Notes: generated by a model not told the origin, from the letters alone. A DNA stretch of 5,799 nt from Cyanobacteria bacterium UBA11370 (GCA_003486645.1 DNGI01000411.1:1-5799), one strand, 5' to 3'. Numbered from the stretch's first letter, positions 1 through 5,428 are shown. Made by a program: numbers and translations.

Positions 1-54
1 CAGACGAGCAAACCCTGATTATCTCGATCAATAAATTGGTCTGACGCACCCTAC
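1..54. repeat. Partial MITE/REP-like palindromic repeat
   Basis: The right end (39-54) reads GTCTGACGCACCCTAC, a motif I remember as a common end of small cyanobacterial intergenic repeats. The first five bases of the window, CAGAC, are the reverse complement of GTCTG at 39-43. This fits an element whose left arm begins just before the window. No useful reading frame is present: one frame runs open from the left edge to a TGA at 42-44 and could be the last codons of an upstream gene, but 13 codons are too few to judge. The repeat assignment rests on memory plus the short visible inversion. Confidence 0.4.
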
Positions 55-73
55 AAGTTGATTTTATTGTGAC

Positions 74-88
74 ACTTACGTAAGTCCT
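74..88. repeat. Palindrome resembling an insertion-sequence end
   Basis: ACTTACGTAAGT at 74-85 is a perfect 12-bp palindrome and is followed by CCT. TACGTAAGTCCTG resembles, from memory, the terminal inverted repeat of cyanobacterial insertion sequences that end in GCGTAAGTCCTG or similar. It directly abuts the point where the DUF433-like reading frame becomes recognisable (about position 90). It could therefore be the scar of the event that removed the N-terminal half of that gene. No transposase is visible. Confidence 0.3.
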
Positions 89-334
89 GTGTATAAAGAA
101 CGAACTGCTGAAGAAATACAGAAACTCTATCCATCTCTAAGGTTAGCAAAAGTATATGCGACTATTTTGTATTATTTAGAAAATCAAGAATTAGTCAGTC
201 AATATTTAGAGGATTGGTTGGAATGGTCACACCAACAACGCCAAGCCCAAGCAGCAAATCCCCATCCAGCAGCAGAAAGATTGCGAAAATTGAAGGCGCA
301 AAGATCCGGGGAAATTTCGGCTTATGGCGATTAA
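89..334 (+). pseudogene. N-terminally truncated DUF433 antitoxin-like gene
   Basis: The frame encodes 81 residues from a GTG at 89; the frame above it is closed by TGA at 59-61. Residues 6-45 (TAEEIQKLYPSLRLAKVYAT, then ILYYLENQELVSQYLEDWLE) match the C-terminal half of the cyanobacterial DUF433 family, including the P-L-L-A-V-Y-A-I-YY pattern. The tail has the usual NPHPAAERLRKLKAQ ending. The N-terminal half of the family, with its KGTRI-type segment, is absent in all three forward frames upstream. No convincing ribosome binding site precedes the GTG. I therefore read it as a 5'-deleted remnant. DUF433 proteins are commonly paired with DUF5615 PIN-like toxins as presumed antitoxins, and the downstream overlap supports that history. 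It could still be expressed as a short protein. Confidence 0.6.
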
Positions 335-353
335 GTATTTGACTGCTATTTAG
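324..353 (+). pseudogene. Residual 5' end of a DUF5615-type toxin gene
   Basis: An ATG at 324 overlaps the end of the DUF433 remnant and reads MAIKYLTAI before TAG at 351-353. DUF5615 toxins that follow DUF433 genes typically begin MAIKYLLDEN or close to it, with this kind of overlap. Here the match stops after about six residues. No further DUF5615 sequence lies between 353 and the next gene at 423, so almost the entire toxin gene appears deleted. The evidence is short, and the call depends on the position as much as on the six residues. Confidence 0.4.
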
Positions 354-422
354 CTTAATCTTACCTCGATCCTAACCTTGAAGATTGTTATAGTAAAGAC
401 AGCCGGATTGGGAAGTTAAGTT

Positions 423-671
423 ATGATGATGGCAGAGGTTAATCAATTAATTCAATATGTGACAAACTCCCAAGGAGAGTGCATTGGAGTCGTAATTCCT
501 TTAGCGGTTTGGGAACAGTTGATGCCATTTTTGCAAGCTTTAATGAATGCTGAAATAGATGATCAGGAACCCAAGGAGAATATTCTCGCTGACTTGCAAG
601 AATCAATACGTCAAGCGCGGCGAGGGGAGACGTTTCCCCTGAGTGAATTGTGGGATGGAATTGATGAGTGA
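423..671 (+). CDS. Type II antitoxin, partner of RelE/ParE-like toxin
   Basis: This 82-residue protein is the presumed antitoxin of the pair. The N-terminal part (about residues 5-40) has the pattern of small antitoxins that carry a compact Phd/RelB-like DNA-binding fold: a polar start, GECIGVVIPLAVWEQL, then a helix. The C-terminal part (about 53-82) is charged and amphipathic and ends PLSELWDGIDE, an ending I recall from cyanobacterial RelE partner antitoxins; this part would wrap around the toxin. Three ATG codons stand in a row at 423, 426 and 429. GGGAAG at 410-415 is a suitable ribosome binding site for any of them, and 423 is taken as the longest. TATAGT at 389-394 could be a -10 box, but no good -35 is visible. 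Such antitoxins usually repress their own operon. The gene overlaps the toxin gene by 8 nt. Confidence 0.72.
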   Translation: MMMAEVNQLIQYVTNSQGECIGVVIPLAVWEQLMPFLQALMNAEIDDQEPKENILADLQESIRQARRGETFPLSELWDGIDE

Positions 672-1008
672 TGATAGCTTGGTTGAAATTCGTTTCACTA
701 AACCTTTCCAACGTCGATTCAAAGCTTTGGCGAAACGCTATCGACAAATTAAAAAAGATATTCAACCTATTTTAACTGAACTGCAAGCTGGCAACTTTAT
801 TGGCGATCGCATTATCGGAATTGGGGATACAGTTTTCAAGGTTCGTGCTGCTAATAGCGATATTCCTGTTGGGAAAAGTGGCGGTTATCGGTTGATTTAT
901 CAGGTTGTATGTTCAACCTGTGTTTTCCTGTTACTAATCTATGCTAAGTCTGATCAGGTAGATGTTACAGCCGACGAAATCCGAGATGCAATTAATCAAG
1001 CCTTTTGA
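664..1008 (+). CDS. RelE/ParE superfamily toxin
   Basis: This 114-residue basic protein should be the toxin of the cassette. RelE-type members cut mRNA in the ribosome and ParE-type members poison gyrase; the sequence alone does not decide which. Visible family features are an N-terminal basic helical stretch rich in Arg/Lys (13-31), then FKVR (58-61), GKSGGYRLIY (70-79) and LLIYAKSDQ (90-98), the conserved core strands of this subgroup. The ATG at 664 is chosen because it overlaps the antitoxin stop (669-671) by 8 nt, the normal coupled arrangement. A GTG at 643 would add seven residues inside the antitoxin gene and has no family support. A HIP1 site lies at 803-810. The frame is undamaged, so the pair is probably functional. 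Confidence 0.78.
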   Translation: MSDDSLVEIRFTKPFQRRFKALAKRYRQIKKDIQPILTELQAGNFIGDRIIGIGDTVFKVRAANSDIPVGKSGGYRLIYQVVCSTCVFLLLIYAKSDQVDVTADEIRDAINQAF

Positions 1009-1029
1009 TAAGAACAACCACAGAAACAA
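1008..1029 (+). repeat. Direct repeat copy 1 (22 bp)
   Basis: The sequence ATAAGAACAACCACAGAAAC and the two following A/C bases recur at 1289-1311 with a single inserted A. Copy 1 overlaps the last base of the toxin stop codon; in copy 2 the TAA closes a 16-codon frame. The duplication suggests that a stretch following a gene end was copied about 280 bp to the right. Confidence 0.7.
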
Positions 1030-1048
1030 TGAGCCATGACTGAAGTTC

Positions 1049-1126
1049 TGTAGGTTTGGTTGAGAGCAGCGAAACCCAACATTTATTTTATGGGAGTTGG
1101 GTCTCGTTATCTCGACCGAACCTACA
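1049..1126. repeat. REP-like hairpin element
   Basis: Outer arms 1049-1064 (TGTAGGTTTGGTTGAG) and 1111-1126 are inverted with 14 of 16 positions matching. The two mismatches would be G-T pairs in one strand. A second nested pair, 1071-1080 (GAAACCCAAC) with 1096-1105, matches at 9 of 10. The whole 78 bp would fold into a long interrupted hairpin. TGTAGGTT...GAAACCCAAC is a pattern I remember as a dispersed cyanobacterial intergenic repeat. It sits 40 bp after the toxin gene and could also slow transcription there, but it lacks a T tract. Confidence 0.7.
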
Positions 1127-1157
1127 AATTACTGACTGTAGTTATTTTTAAAACAAT

Positions 1158-1242
1158 TTGGCAACGGATGGGGTAACGGATGTAACGGATGGGGTAACGA
1201 ATTTCTGACATCCGTTACATCCGTTATCAAATCCGCTGCCAA
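1158..1242. repeat. Imperfect inverted repeat built on a 9-bp motif
   Basis: Arms 1158-1191 and 1209-1242 (34 bp each) are inverted with 30 matches, separated by a 17-nt loop. Within each arm the 9-mer TAACGGATG, or CATCCGTTA on the other side, occurs in tandem. The folded form would be a large hairpin or cruciform. No RNA-gene features are recognised. It occupies most of the gap before the COR gene. Confidence 0.75.
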
Positions 1243-1292
1243 TGAGTGACATCAACAATCTACCCATTGCTCCAAACACTCTGCCACAATAA
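1242..1292 (+). other. 16-codon open frame after a repeat copy, probably not a gene
   Basis: ATG at 1242 reads MSDINNLPIAPNTLPQ and stops at TAA 1290-1292. It begins exactly where the inverted repeat arm ends, just as the COR gene begins where the third arm copy ends (1356). It may be the remains of a gene start, or simply repeat-derived sequence. There is no ribosome binding site and I assign no product. Confidence 0.2.
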
Positions 1293-1311
1293 GAACAACC
1301 AACAGAAACAA
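1289..1311 (+). repeat. Direct repeat copy 2 (23 bp)
   Basis: This is the partner of 1008-1029, differing by one extra A. It lies directly upstream of the third copy of the 34-bp arm. The copied block together with the arm leads straight into the COR start codon, as if this leader was assembled from duplicated pieces. Confidence 0.7.
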
Positions 1312-1322
1312 CCGATTTCCTA

Positions 1323-1356
1323 CATCCGTTACATCCGTTATCAAATCCGTTGCCAA
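1323..1356 (+). repeat. Third copy of the 34-bp arm, abutting the COR start codon
   Basis: This segment matches 1209-1242 in the same orientation at 33 of 34 bases; the difference is T for C at position 1350. It contains two tandem CATCCGTTA units. The spacing between the two copies is 114 nt, a multiple of three, so both stand in the same frame relative to the ATG that follows each. It leaves no Shine-Dalgarno sequence before ATG 1356. Confidence 0.75.
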
Positions 1357-3029
1357 TGACTGAAGCCAAAGCGCAGCAATTCATCGCACAAGCAAAAGAG
1401 GAACAGTGGGAAGAAGGCGAATTTGCCAACCTGCGCGATACTTTCCCAATCAATCTTGCCACCAATCGCGGTTTAAAAGAATTACAAATCGAACTCCAAC
1501 ACGAACTCGAAAAACTCATCCCCAACGGTATCCTTTTCCCCAACAAATGGTTAGCAGTCCGCTACACTCTGGAAAACGATGGACGCAATTATATCAACTA
1601 CTCCGAATACCAAACCACTTGTCGCCGCCACGGAATTACTAATCGACAGGAAATGTGCCAACTCAGCCGCTTCTTGCACGATTTAGGCATTTGCTTGCAT
1701 TTCCAGAACGATCCAATTTTATGCGATCGCATGATCCTTAAACCCAACTGGGGAACCACCGCCATCTACAAAATCCTGGATCATCAAACCGTTAAACAAA
1801 ACCTGGGACAATTTAATCATCAAGACTTAGCAGATATTTGGCAAGCCGAGGAATACGCCAATATGCACCACCAACTCTTACAACTGATGAAAGAGTTCAA
1901 AGTCTGCTATGAAATCCCGCGCCGCAAAGGTGAATATATCGCCCCCCATCTCCTCTCACCGGAATCTCCCCCCTATGATTGGAACCCAGAAAATAATCTA
2001 ATTCTCCGCTATAACTACAAAAACTTCATGCCTAAAGGCATCCTGACCCGCTTTATTGTCGAAATGCACAAAGAAATTGAAAACGTCTCTGATCCAGAAA
2101 ATGCCTTAGTCTGGAGAACAGGCGTAATCCTCAACGATAATACTGCGCGTGCGGAAGTGATCGAGAATTATCATAAACGAGAAATCATCATCCGCGTTTC
2201 CGGCAATCGTCCCCGTGATTTACTGACAATTATTAACCGTAAATTTATTGAAATTCACGATATTTTTAATCTTAAGCCTGAAGACTACGACACCCTCATC
2301 CCCTGTAACTGCCAAGTTTGTAAACCTCAGCAGAATCCTTTCACTTTTCCTCTCAATCGCCTCTATCATTGTCTGGATAAAAAACGTTTCACCATTGAAT
2401 GTCACGAAAGCGGTGAGGATGTGAACGTGCGGGGATTAATTGATGATGTAATTATTCAATATCCCGATTATCCCGAAATGTTTGATAGGGGTTATGGTGA
2501 GAGTTTATCTAGAAAACAGCATCAAAATGATGGACGTAGATATAGGCGTATCCAACCCAGAGATGCACCACCCAATTCAACCGTCAATCTTTCCCTAACC
2601 GTCCCCATTAATAATCACAACCAACAGGAGCAAGCAATGAGTAATGATAAAATATGGAATGGCGATCGCGTTGAAGGCAGTAAAATCGGTAGCATTAACT
2701 CCCTTCAAGGCAGTGTTGGTGATATTCACGGTAATAATATCGTCCATAACTATAACAATACAGAAAAACAATCCCTGGCAGAAGCCGCTAAAGAAATTCA
2801 AGACTTAATCGAGCAACTTTCCACAACTTATAACACCGATTCCATGATGGCAAAAGTGGCGTTTGCTGAAGAAATTAAGAACCAAGTTAATGGTAATCCC
2901 AATTTAGGTGGACGTATTCTTAGTGCTGGTAAAGCGGGAGGAGTGGCTGCAATTGGTCAATTTCTAAATCATCCTCTTGCTAGTTTTGTGATTGCGGCTT
3001 TAGAGGATTGGGAAAAAACTAAAAATTAG
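1356..3029 (+). CDS. COR-domain protein lacking LRR and Roc GTPase domains
   Basis: This is a 557-residue protein. Residues about 25-55 (FANLRDTFPINLATNRGLKE and the helix after it) look like the last piece of a Roc GTPase domain around its G5 loop. Residues about 55-370 form a COR domain, the dimerisation module of Roco proteins. Landmarks are FPNKWLAVR (61-69), LHDLG (107-111), LKPNWGT (128-134), MPKGI (225-229), PCNCQVC (316-322) and LIDDV (361-365). A polar linker (about 371-430) follows, then a Gly/Asn/Ile-rich stretch (about 440-466) and a predicted helical module (about 470-557, LAEAAKEIQDLIEQL through FVIAALEDWEKTKN). That module resembles, from memory, a C-terminal domain shared by cyanobacterial signalling and conflict proteins. 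The leucine-rich repeats, P-loop, DxxG and NKxD motifs are missing here and upstream. ATG 1356 is preferred; TTG 1350 lies inside the repeat. The absence of a ribosome binding site and the repeat-built leader suggest a 5' deletion. Confidence 0.72.
   Translation: MTEAKAQQFIAQAKEEQWEEGEFANLRDTFPINLATNRGLKELQIELQHELEKLIPNGILFPNKWLAVRYTLENDGRNYINYSEYQTTCRRHGITNRQEMCQLSRFLHDLGICLHFQNDPILCDRMILKPNWGTTAIYKILDHQTVKQNLGQFNHQDLADIWQAEEYANMHHQLLQLMKEFKVCYEIPRRKGEYIAPHLLSPESPPYDWNPENNLILRYNYKNFMPKGILTRFIVEMHKEIENVSDPENALVWRTGVILNDNTARAEVIENYHKREIIIRVSGNRPRDLLTIINRKFIEIHDIFNLKPEDYDTLIPCNCQVCKPQQNPFTFPLNRLYHCLDKKRFTIECHESGEDVNVRGLIDDVIIQYPDYPEMFDRGYGESLSRKQHQNDGRRYRRIQPRDAPPNSTVNLSLTVPINNHNQQEQAMSNDKIWNGDRVEGSKIGSINSLQGSVGDIHGNNIVHNYNNTEKQSLAEAAKEIQDLIEQLSTTYNTDSMMAKVAFAEEIKNQVNGNPNLGGRILSAGKAGGVAAIGQFLNHPLASFVIAALEDWEKTKN
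2626..2639 (+). promoter_or_regulatory. Internal ribosome binding site and ATG
   Basis: AGGAG at 2626-2630, six bases, then ATG at 2637-2639 form a better start signal than the one at the head of the gene. The ATG is Met428 of the COR protein, at the junction of the polar linker and the C-terminal module. Confidence 0.45.
2637..3029 (+). CDS. Possible internally started C-terminal module (130 aa)
   Basis: Translation from the internal ATG would give a 130-residue protein in the same frame as the COR gene. It begins MSNDKIWNGDRVEGSK, followed by short Gly-spaced repeats (KIGSINSLQGSVGDIHG and the next residues) and a helical C-terminus. The reading matches how stand-alone small proteins with this module begin, as far as I recall. 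Two explanations are open: a genuine second product, or the relic of a former separate gene fused in frame to the COR gene. The coincidence of start signal and domain boundary is seen in the sequence; expression is inference. Confidence 0.35.
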   Translation: MSNDKIWNGDRVEGSKIGSINSLQGSVGDIHGNNIVHNYNNTEKQSLAEAAKEIQDLIEQLSTTYNTDSMMAKVAFAEEIKNQVNGNPNLGGRILSAGKAGGVAAIGQFLNHPLASFVIAALEDWEKTKN

Positions 3030-3072
3030 GGCGTGAAATCACGAGTGGTTCATGTCATTAATTATGGGGGGT

Positions 3073-3101
3073 GTAGAGACGTTGCATTGCAACGTCTCTA
3101 C
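3073..3101. repeat. Perfect palindrome between convergent genes
   Basis: GTAGAGACGTTGCA is followed by one T and then its exact reverse complement, giving 14-bp arms. It lies 43 bp after the COR stop and 18 bp after the end of the EF-G-like gene on the other strand. The GTAGAGACGTTGCA motif is a dispersed cyanobacterial palindrome as I remember it. The hairpin would be very stable and could end transcripts from both sides. It lacks a T tract on either strand, so a repeat call is safer than a terminator call. Confidence 0.7.
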
Positions 3102-3119
3102 TGGGTATCATTCTAACCC

Positions 3120-5192
3120 TTACCTGCCATTACCATTACCATTACCATTCCCCGTAGTTGCTAAAACATTTTCAGCTAACTTACCGGGAACTTCTTGCAG
3201 ATGGTCATATTTCCAATTGAAGAAACCAGTACCGAGAGTCAGCGATCGCAATTCAATAATAAAGTCGTGCATTTCGGCTTGGGGAAGATACCCTGAAACA
3301 CAATCCCACCCTGGCCAATCTTCACGTCCTTCATAGTTAAGAATTTGTCCACGACGACCTGTTAGCAATTGCAGGACTTTCGAGGTAAATTCATTCGGTG
3401 CAGACACCTCAATCGACATAATTGGTTCTAGCAATGTGGGTTCGCACTTGGGCATTCCTTCCGTCATCGCTAACCGCGCTGCTTGCTTAAAGGCTTGCTC
3501 AGAACTATCCACAGAATGGTACGATCCATTGGTTAAAGTAACTGCCACATCCACCACTGGAAAACCTAACGGGCCATGGCTTAAATACTCCCGCACGCCA
3601 ATTTCTACTCCAGGAATATATTGCTTGGGTACAACACCACCGACAATGGTTTCTGAGAAGTTAAATCCTTCCCCACGAGACAACGGCTTGATATCCAAAT
3701 AAACATCGCCAAACTGCCCATGACCCCCACTTTGGTGCTTGTAGCGTCCGTGGGATGAGATTTGCTTGCGGATGGTTTCTTTGTAGGGAACACGCGGTAG
3801 ATGAGTGGTCATCGGCAGATTATACTTGCGCCGCAGTCGGTCTAGGGCAACCTGAAGATGAATTTCACCCTGTCCCCAAAGGATAATTTCATGGGTATCG
3901 CCGTGTTGTTCCCAAGCTAGTGAGGGGTCTTCTTCCAAAAGCTTAGTGACAGCACTACTGAGTTTAACTTCATCTTTGCGATTTTCGGGAGTAATCGCTA
4001 AGGCATAAACGGGTGCGATCGCGTCGGCTGTGGGTAATTCTTTGGCGGCTTTCCCGTTTTCAGCGGTGAGGGTTTTACCCGTGGGAATGCTTTCTAAACG
4101 TCCAATAGCAACAATTTCGCCTGCGGCTGCGGCTTGTACGGACTGTTGTTGCTGACCCAGCATCCGGTACAATCCACCAGCCCGAACCCCATTGAGGACA
4201 ATACCATCGGTAAGCTGGCCTTGCCAAACACGGACGAGAGAGAGTTTACCACCTTGAGGAGTATAGTAGGTTTTGAGAACCTGTGCCATGGGGGTTTCGG
4301 TTTTACCATCAAGTCCCCGCCGTTCAGCCGTTGTTTCAGGGGTTGGGGCTTCCCGCAATAGGGCATCAATTAAGTGGCGAACCCCATAATCTTGCTCGGC
4401 AGCACCGAGGAATACGGGTACAATTAAGTCCGCCCCTAATTCCATCTTGAGATCTTGGACAATTTCTTCTTGGGGGGGTTCAATTTCCTCTAGCAGTTCT
4501 TCTAAAAGATGGTCGTCAAAATCAGCTAAGGCTTCCAGCATTTCCTCCCGCGCGGCGTGTTCCTGTTCTTTTAAGGAATCGGGTAGGGGTACGGGGTCGG
4601 CTGGCGCACCGGGATGATAATGATAGGCTTGTTCAGTCACCAGATCAATAAACCCGATTAGCTGTTCTCCTTTGCCAATCGGGTACTGATGGGGGACGAG
4701 GGGACGGGTAGAAACGGCTTTCAGCGCGTCTAAAATTTGCCGATAGGGTTGACCACAAGTACCCCCCTCACAGGTGAGGCGATCCAGTTTGTTGATAAAA
4801 ATTAGGTGGGGAATTTCCCAATCATCCAGGAATTTGAATAAGGGTGCGAGGGTGAGGACGCGATCGCTAACAGGTTCACAAACCACTACCGCCGCATCAA
4901 CACCGACTAAAGCATTGTAGGTTTCTTGGGCAAATTCAACGGAACCGGGGCAATCGATAAAGTTGAAGCGAATGTCTTGATATACAGTACTGGCAGAGGT
5001 GACTTCTACAGTCATTTTGCGATCGCGCGATTCGGCGGCACTATCGCCAACGGTATTTCCGTCTTTGACATTCCCTTTCCGAGAAATTGCGCCCGTGACG
5101 AATAATAAACTTTCTAAGAGTGTGGTTTTTCCACTTAAATAAGGGCCAACAATTGCCACATTACGGGTGGTAGAATTTCCTTTTTCGTTCAT
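3120..5192 (-). CDS. EF-G-like translational GTPase paralogue
   Basis: This 690-residue protein has the full EF-G domain order. The G domain covers about 10-285: P-loop GPYLSGKTT 16-24, switch I Thr61 in RKMTV, DCPG 80-83, NKLD 134-137 and a G5-like GAAEQD near 263. Domain II is about 300-375, III about 398-470 (LWGQGEIHLQVALDRL), IV about 475-590 (GGVVPKQYIPGVEIG at 518-532, His559 in GSYHSVDSS) and V about 588-665 (LLEPIMSIEV, RRGQI). It is a divergent paralogue and not the main fusA product. The DTPGH motif of true EF-G is DCPGS here, so Ser84 replaces the His that positions water for GTP hydrolysis, and the P-loop lacks the AHIDAGKT form. Such EF-G-like proteins are widespread with poorly defined roles; ribosome binding is likely, translocation uncertain. 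The tail GNGNGNGNGR comes from a hexamer repeat. ATG 5192 has GGGGGAA seven bases upstream. Confidence 0.9.
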   Translation of the reverse strand: MNEKGNSTTRNVAIVGPYLSGKTTLLESLLFVTGAISRKGNVKDGNTVGDSAAESRDRKMTVEVTSASTVYQDIRFNFIDCPGSVEFAQETYNALVGVDAAVVVCEPVSDRVLTLAPLFKFLDDWEIPHLIFINKLDRLTCEGGTCGQPYRQILDALKAVSTRPLVPHQYPIGKGEQLIGFIDLVTEQAYHYHPGAPADPVPLPDSLKEQEHAAREEMLEALADFDDHLLEELLEEIEPPQEEIVQDLKMELGADLIVPVFLGAAEQDYGVRHLIDALLREAPTPETTAERRGLDGKTETPMAQVLKTYYTPQGGKLSLVRVWQGQLTDGIVLNGVRAGGLYRMLGQQQQSVQAAAAGEIVAIGRLESIPTGKTLTAENGKAAKELPTADAIAPVYALAITPENRKDEVKLSSAVTKLLEEDPSLAWEQHGDTHEIILWGQGEIHLQVALDRLRRKYNLPMTTHLPRVPYKETIRKQISSHGRYKHQSGGHGQFGDVYLDIKPLSRGEGFNFSETIVGGVVPKQYIPGVEIGVREYLSHGPLGFPVVDVAVTLTNGSYHSVDSSEQAFKQAARLAMTEGMPKCEPTLLEPIMSIEVSAPNEFTSKVLQLLTGRRGQILNYEGREDWPGWDCVSGYLPQAEMHDFIIELRSLTLGTGFFNWKYDHLQEVPGKLAENVLATTGNGNGNGNGR
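3127..3150. repeat. Hexanucleotide microsatellite encoding Asn-Gly tail
   Basis: Three exact CCATTA units and one CCATTC run in tandem. On the minus strand they encode the Asn-Gly repeats of the last ten residues of the EF-G-like protein. Six-base units keep the frame, so copy number can vary without breaking the gene. Confidence 0.85.
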
Positions 5193-5196
5193 GATT

Positions 5197-5204
5197 GTTC
5201 CCCC
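5197..5204 (-). promoter_or_regulatory. Ribosome binding site of the EF-G-like gene
   Basis: On the minus strand GGGGGAAC lies seven bases before the ATG at 5192-5190. It is purine-rich and well spaced but not a textbook AGGAGG. It supports this start; no alternative in-frame start with a family match lies upstream. Confidence 0.5.
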
Positions 5205-5249
5205 AGACTAATACGTAGGATTTACGGATTCAGGTTAGTCTTGAAGCAG

Positions 5250-5291
5250 GTGAGGGGGTGAGGGAGTGAGGGGGTGTTAGCGCAGCGGAAC
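5250..5291. repeat. Octamer tandem repeat, left copy of an inverted pair
   Basis: Three 8-bp units run from 5250: GTGAGGGG, GTGAGGGA, GTGAGGGG. They lead into GTGTTAGCGCAGCGGAAC. Positions 5266-5291 (26 bp) are an exact inverted match of 5752-5777. This is 58 bp upstream of the EF-G-like start, so it falls in that gene's probable leader or promoter region. Confidence 0.85.
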
Positions 5292-5354
5292 CAAGTTCAG
5301 GGATGATTGCCTTATCGGTGACAGATCCTTTTCATTGGCTTGGAAAATTTCCCC

Positions 5355-5378
5355 ACTCTCCTACTCTCCGACTCTCCC
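5355..5378. repeat. Octamer pyrimidine tandem repeat
   Basis: Three consecutive units ACTCTCCT, ACTCTCCG and ACTCTCCC form an all-pyrimidine tract apart from the A and one G, flanked by CCCC and TACT. The 8-bp period is the same as in the neighbouring G-rich tracts. No coding role is visible. Confidence 0.75.
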
Positions 5379-5399
5379 TACTTTCGTAACCGAACTGTA

Positions 5400-5428
5400 T
5401 TGGGCTTAACGTTATCTGATTGTAAAAT
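5400..5428 (+). promoter_or_regulatory. Candidate sigma-70-type promoter
   Basis: TTGGGC (5400-5405) and TAAAAT (5423-5428) are separated by 17 bp. Transcription would begin near 5435 and run towards the frame opening at 5532, through an AT-rich leader of about 100 nt (5435-5531) in which I see nothing else. A second pair, TTGTAA 5521-5526 and TATAGC 5544-5549, also has a 17-bp spacer but overlaps the ATG at 5532, so it could only serve a later start. Both are single-sequence matches and weak evidence. Confidence 0.25.

Noticed and set aside
361..394. Full promoter for the toxin-antitoxin operon (TTACCT with TATAGT)
   Set aside because: The spacer would be 22 bp, and TTGAAG at 378-383 is too close to the -10, so only the -10-like box is mentioned.
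643..663. Earlier GTG start for the toxin
   Set aside because: The added residues VNCGMEL lie within the antitoxin gene, and the overlapping ATG at 664 is the usual arrangement.
439..765. Minus-strand open frame of 108 codons across the antitoxin and toxin genes
   Set aside because: It lies antisense to two genes with recognisable family patterns and shows no protein-like motif of its own.
1350..1355. TTG start two codons before the COR ATG
   Set aside because: It lies inside the repeated arm, and the sister copy has CTG at that place; ATG 1356 is shared by both copies.
1158..1356. CRISPR-like array of the 34-bp arm
   Set aside because: Only three copies occur, one inverted, with unequal gaps and internal 9-bp units, and no cas gene is present.
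1148..1546. Minus-strand open frame of 132 codons
   Set aside because: Its repeated Gly-Asn-Gly-Cys segments are read from the 9-bp DNA repeats, and the rest is antisense to the COR gene.
3073..3101. Intrinsic terminator
   Set aside because: The hairpin is strong but neither strand has a following T tract, and the motif looks like a dispersed repeat.
3052..3336. Plus-strand open frame with a Leu-Pro repeat
   Set aside because: It crosses the palindrome and is antisense to the EF-G-like gene; the Leu-Pro run is the complement of the hexamer microsatellite.
4094..4369. Open frames on both strands inside the EF-G-like gene
   Set aside because: The host gene has continuous family similarity through this stretch, so these are shadow frames.
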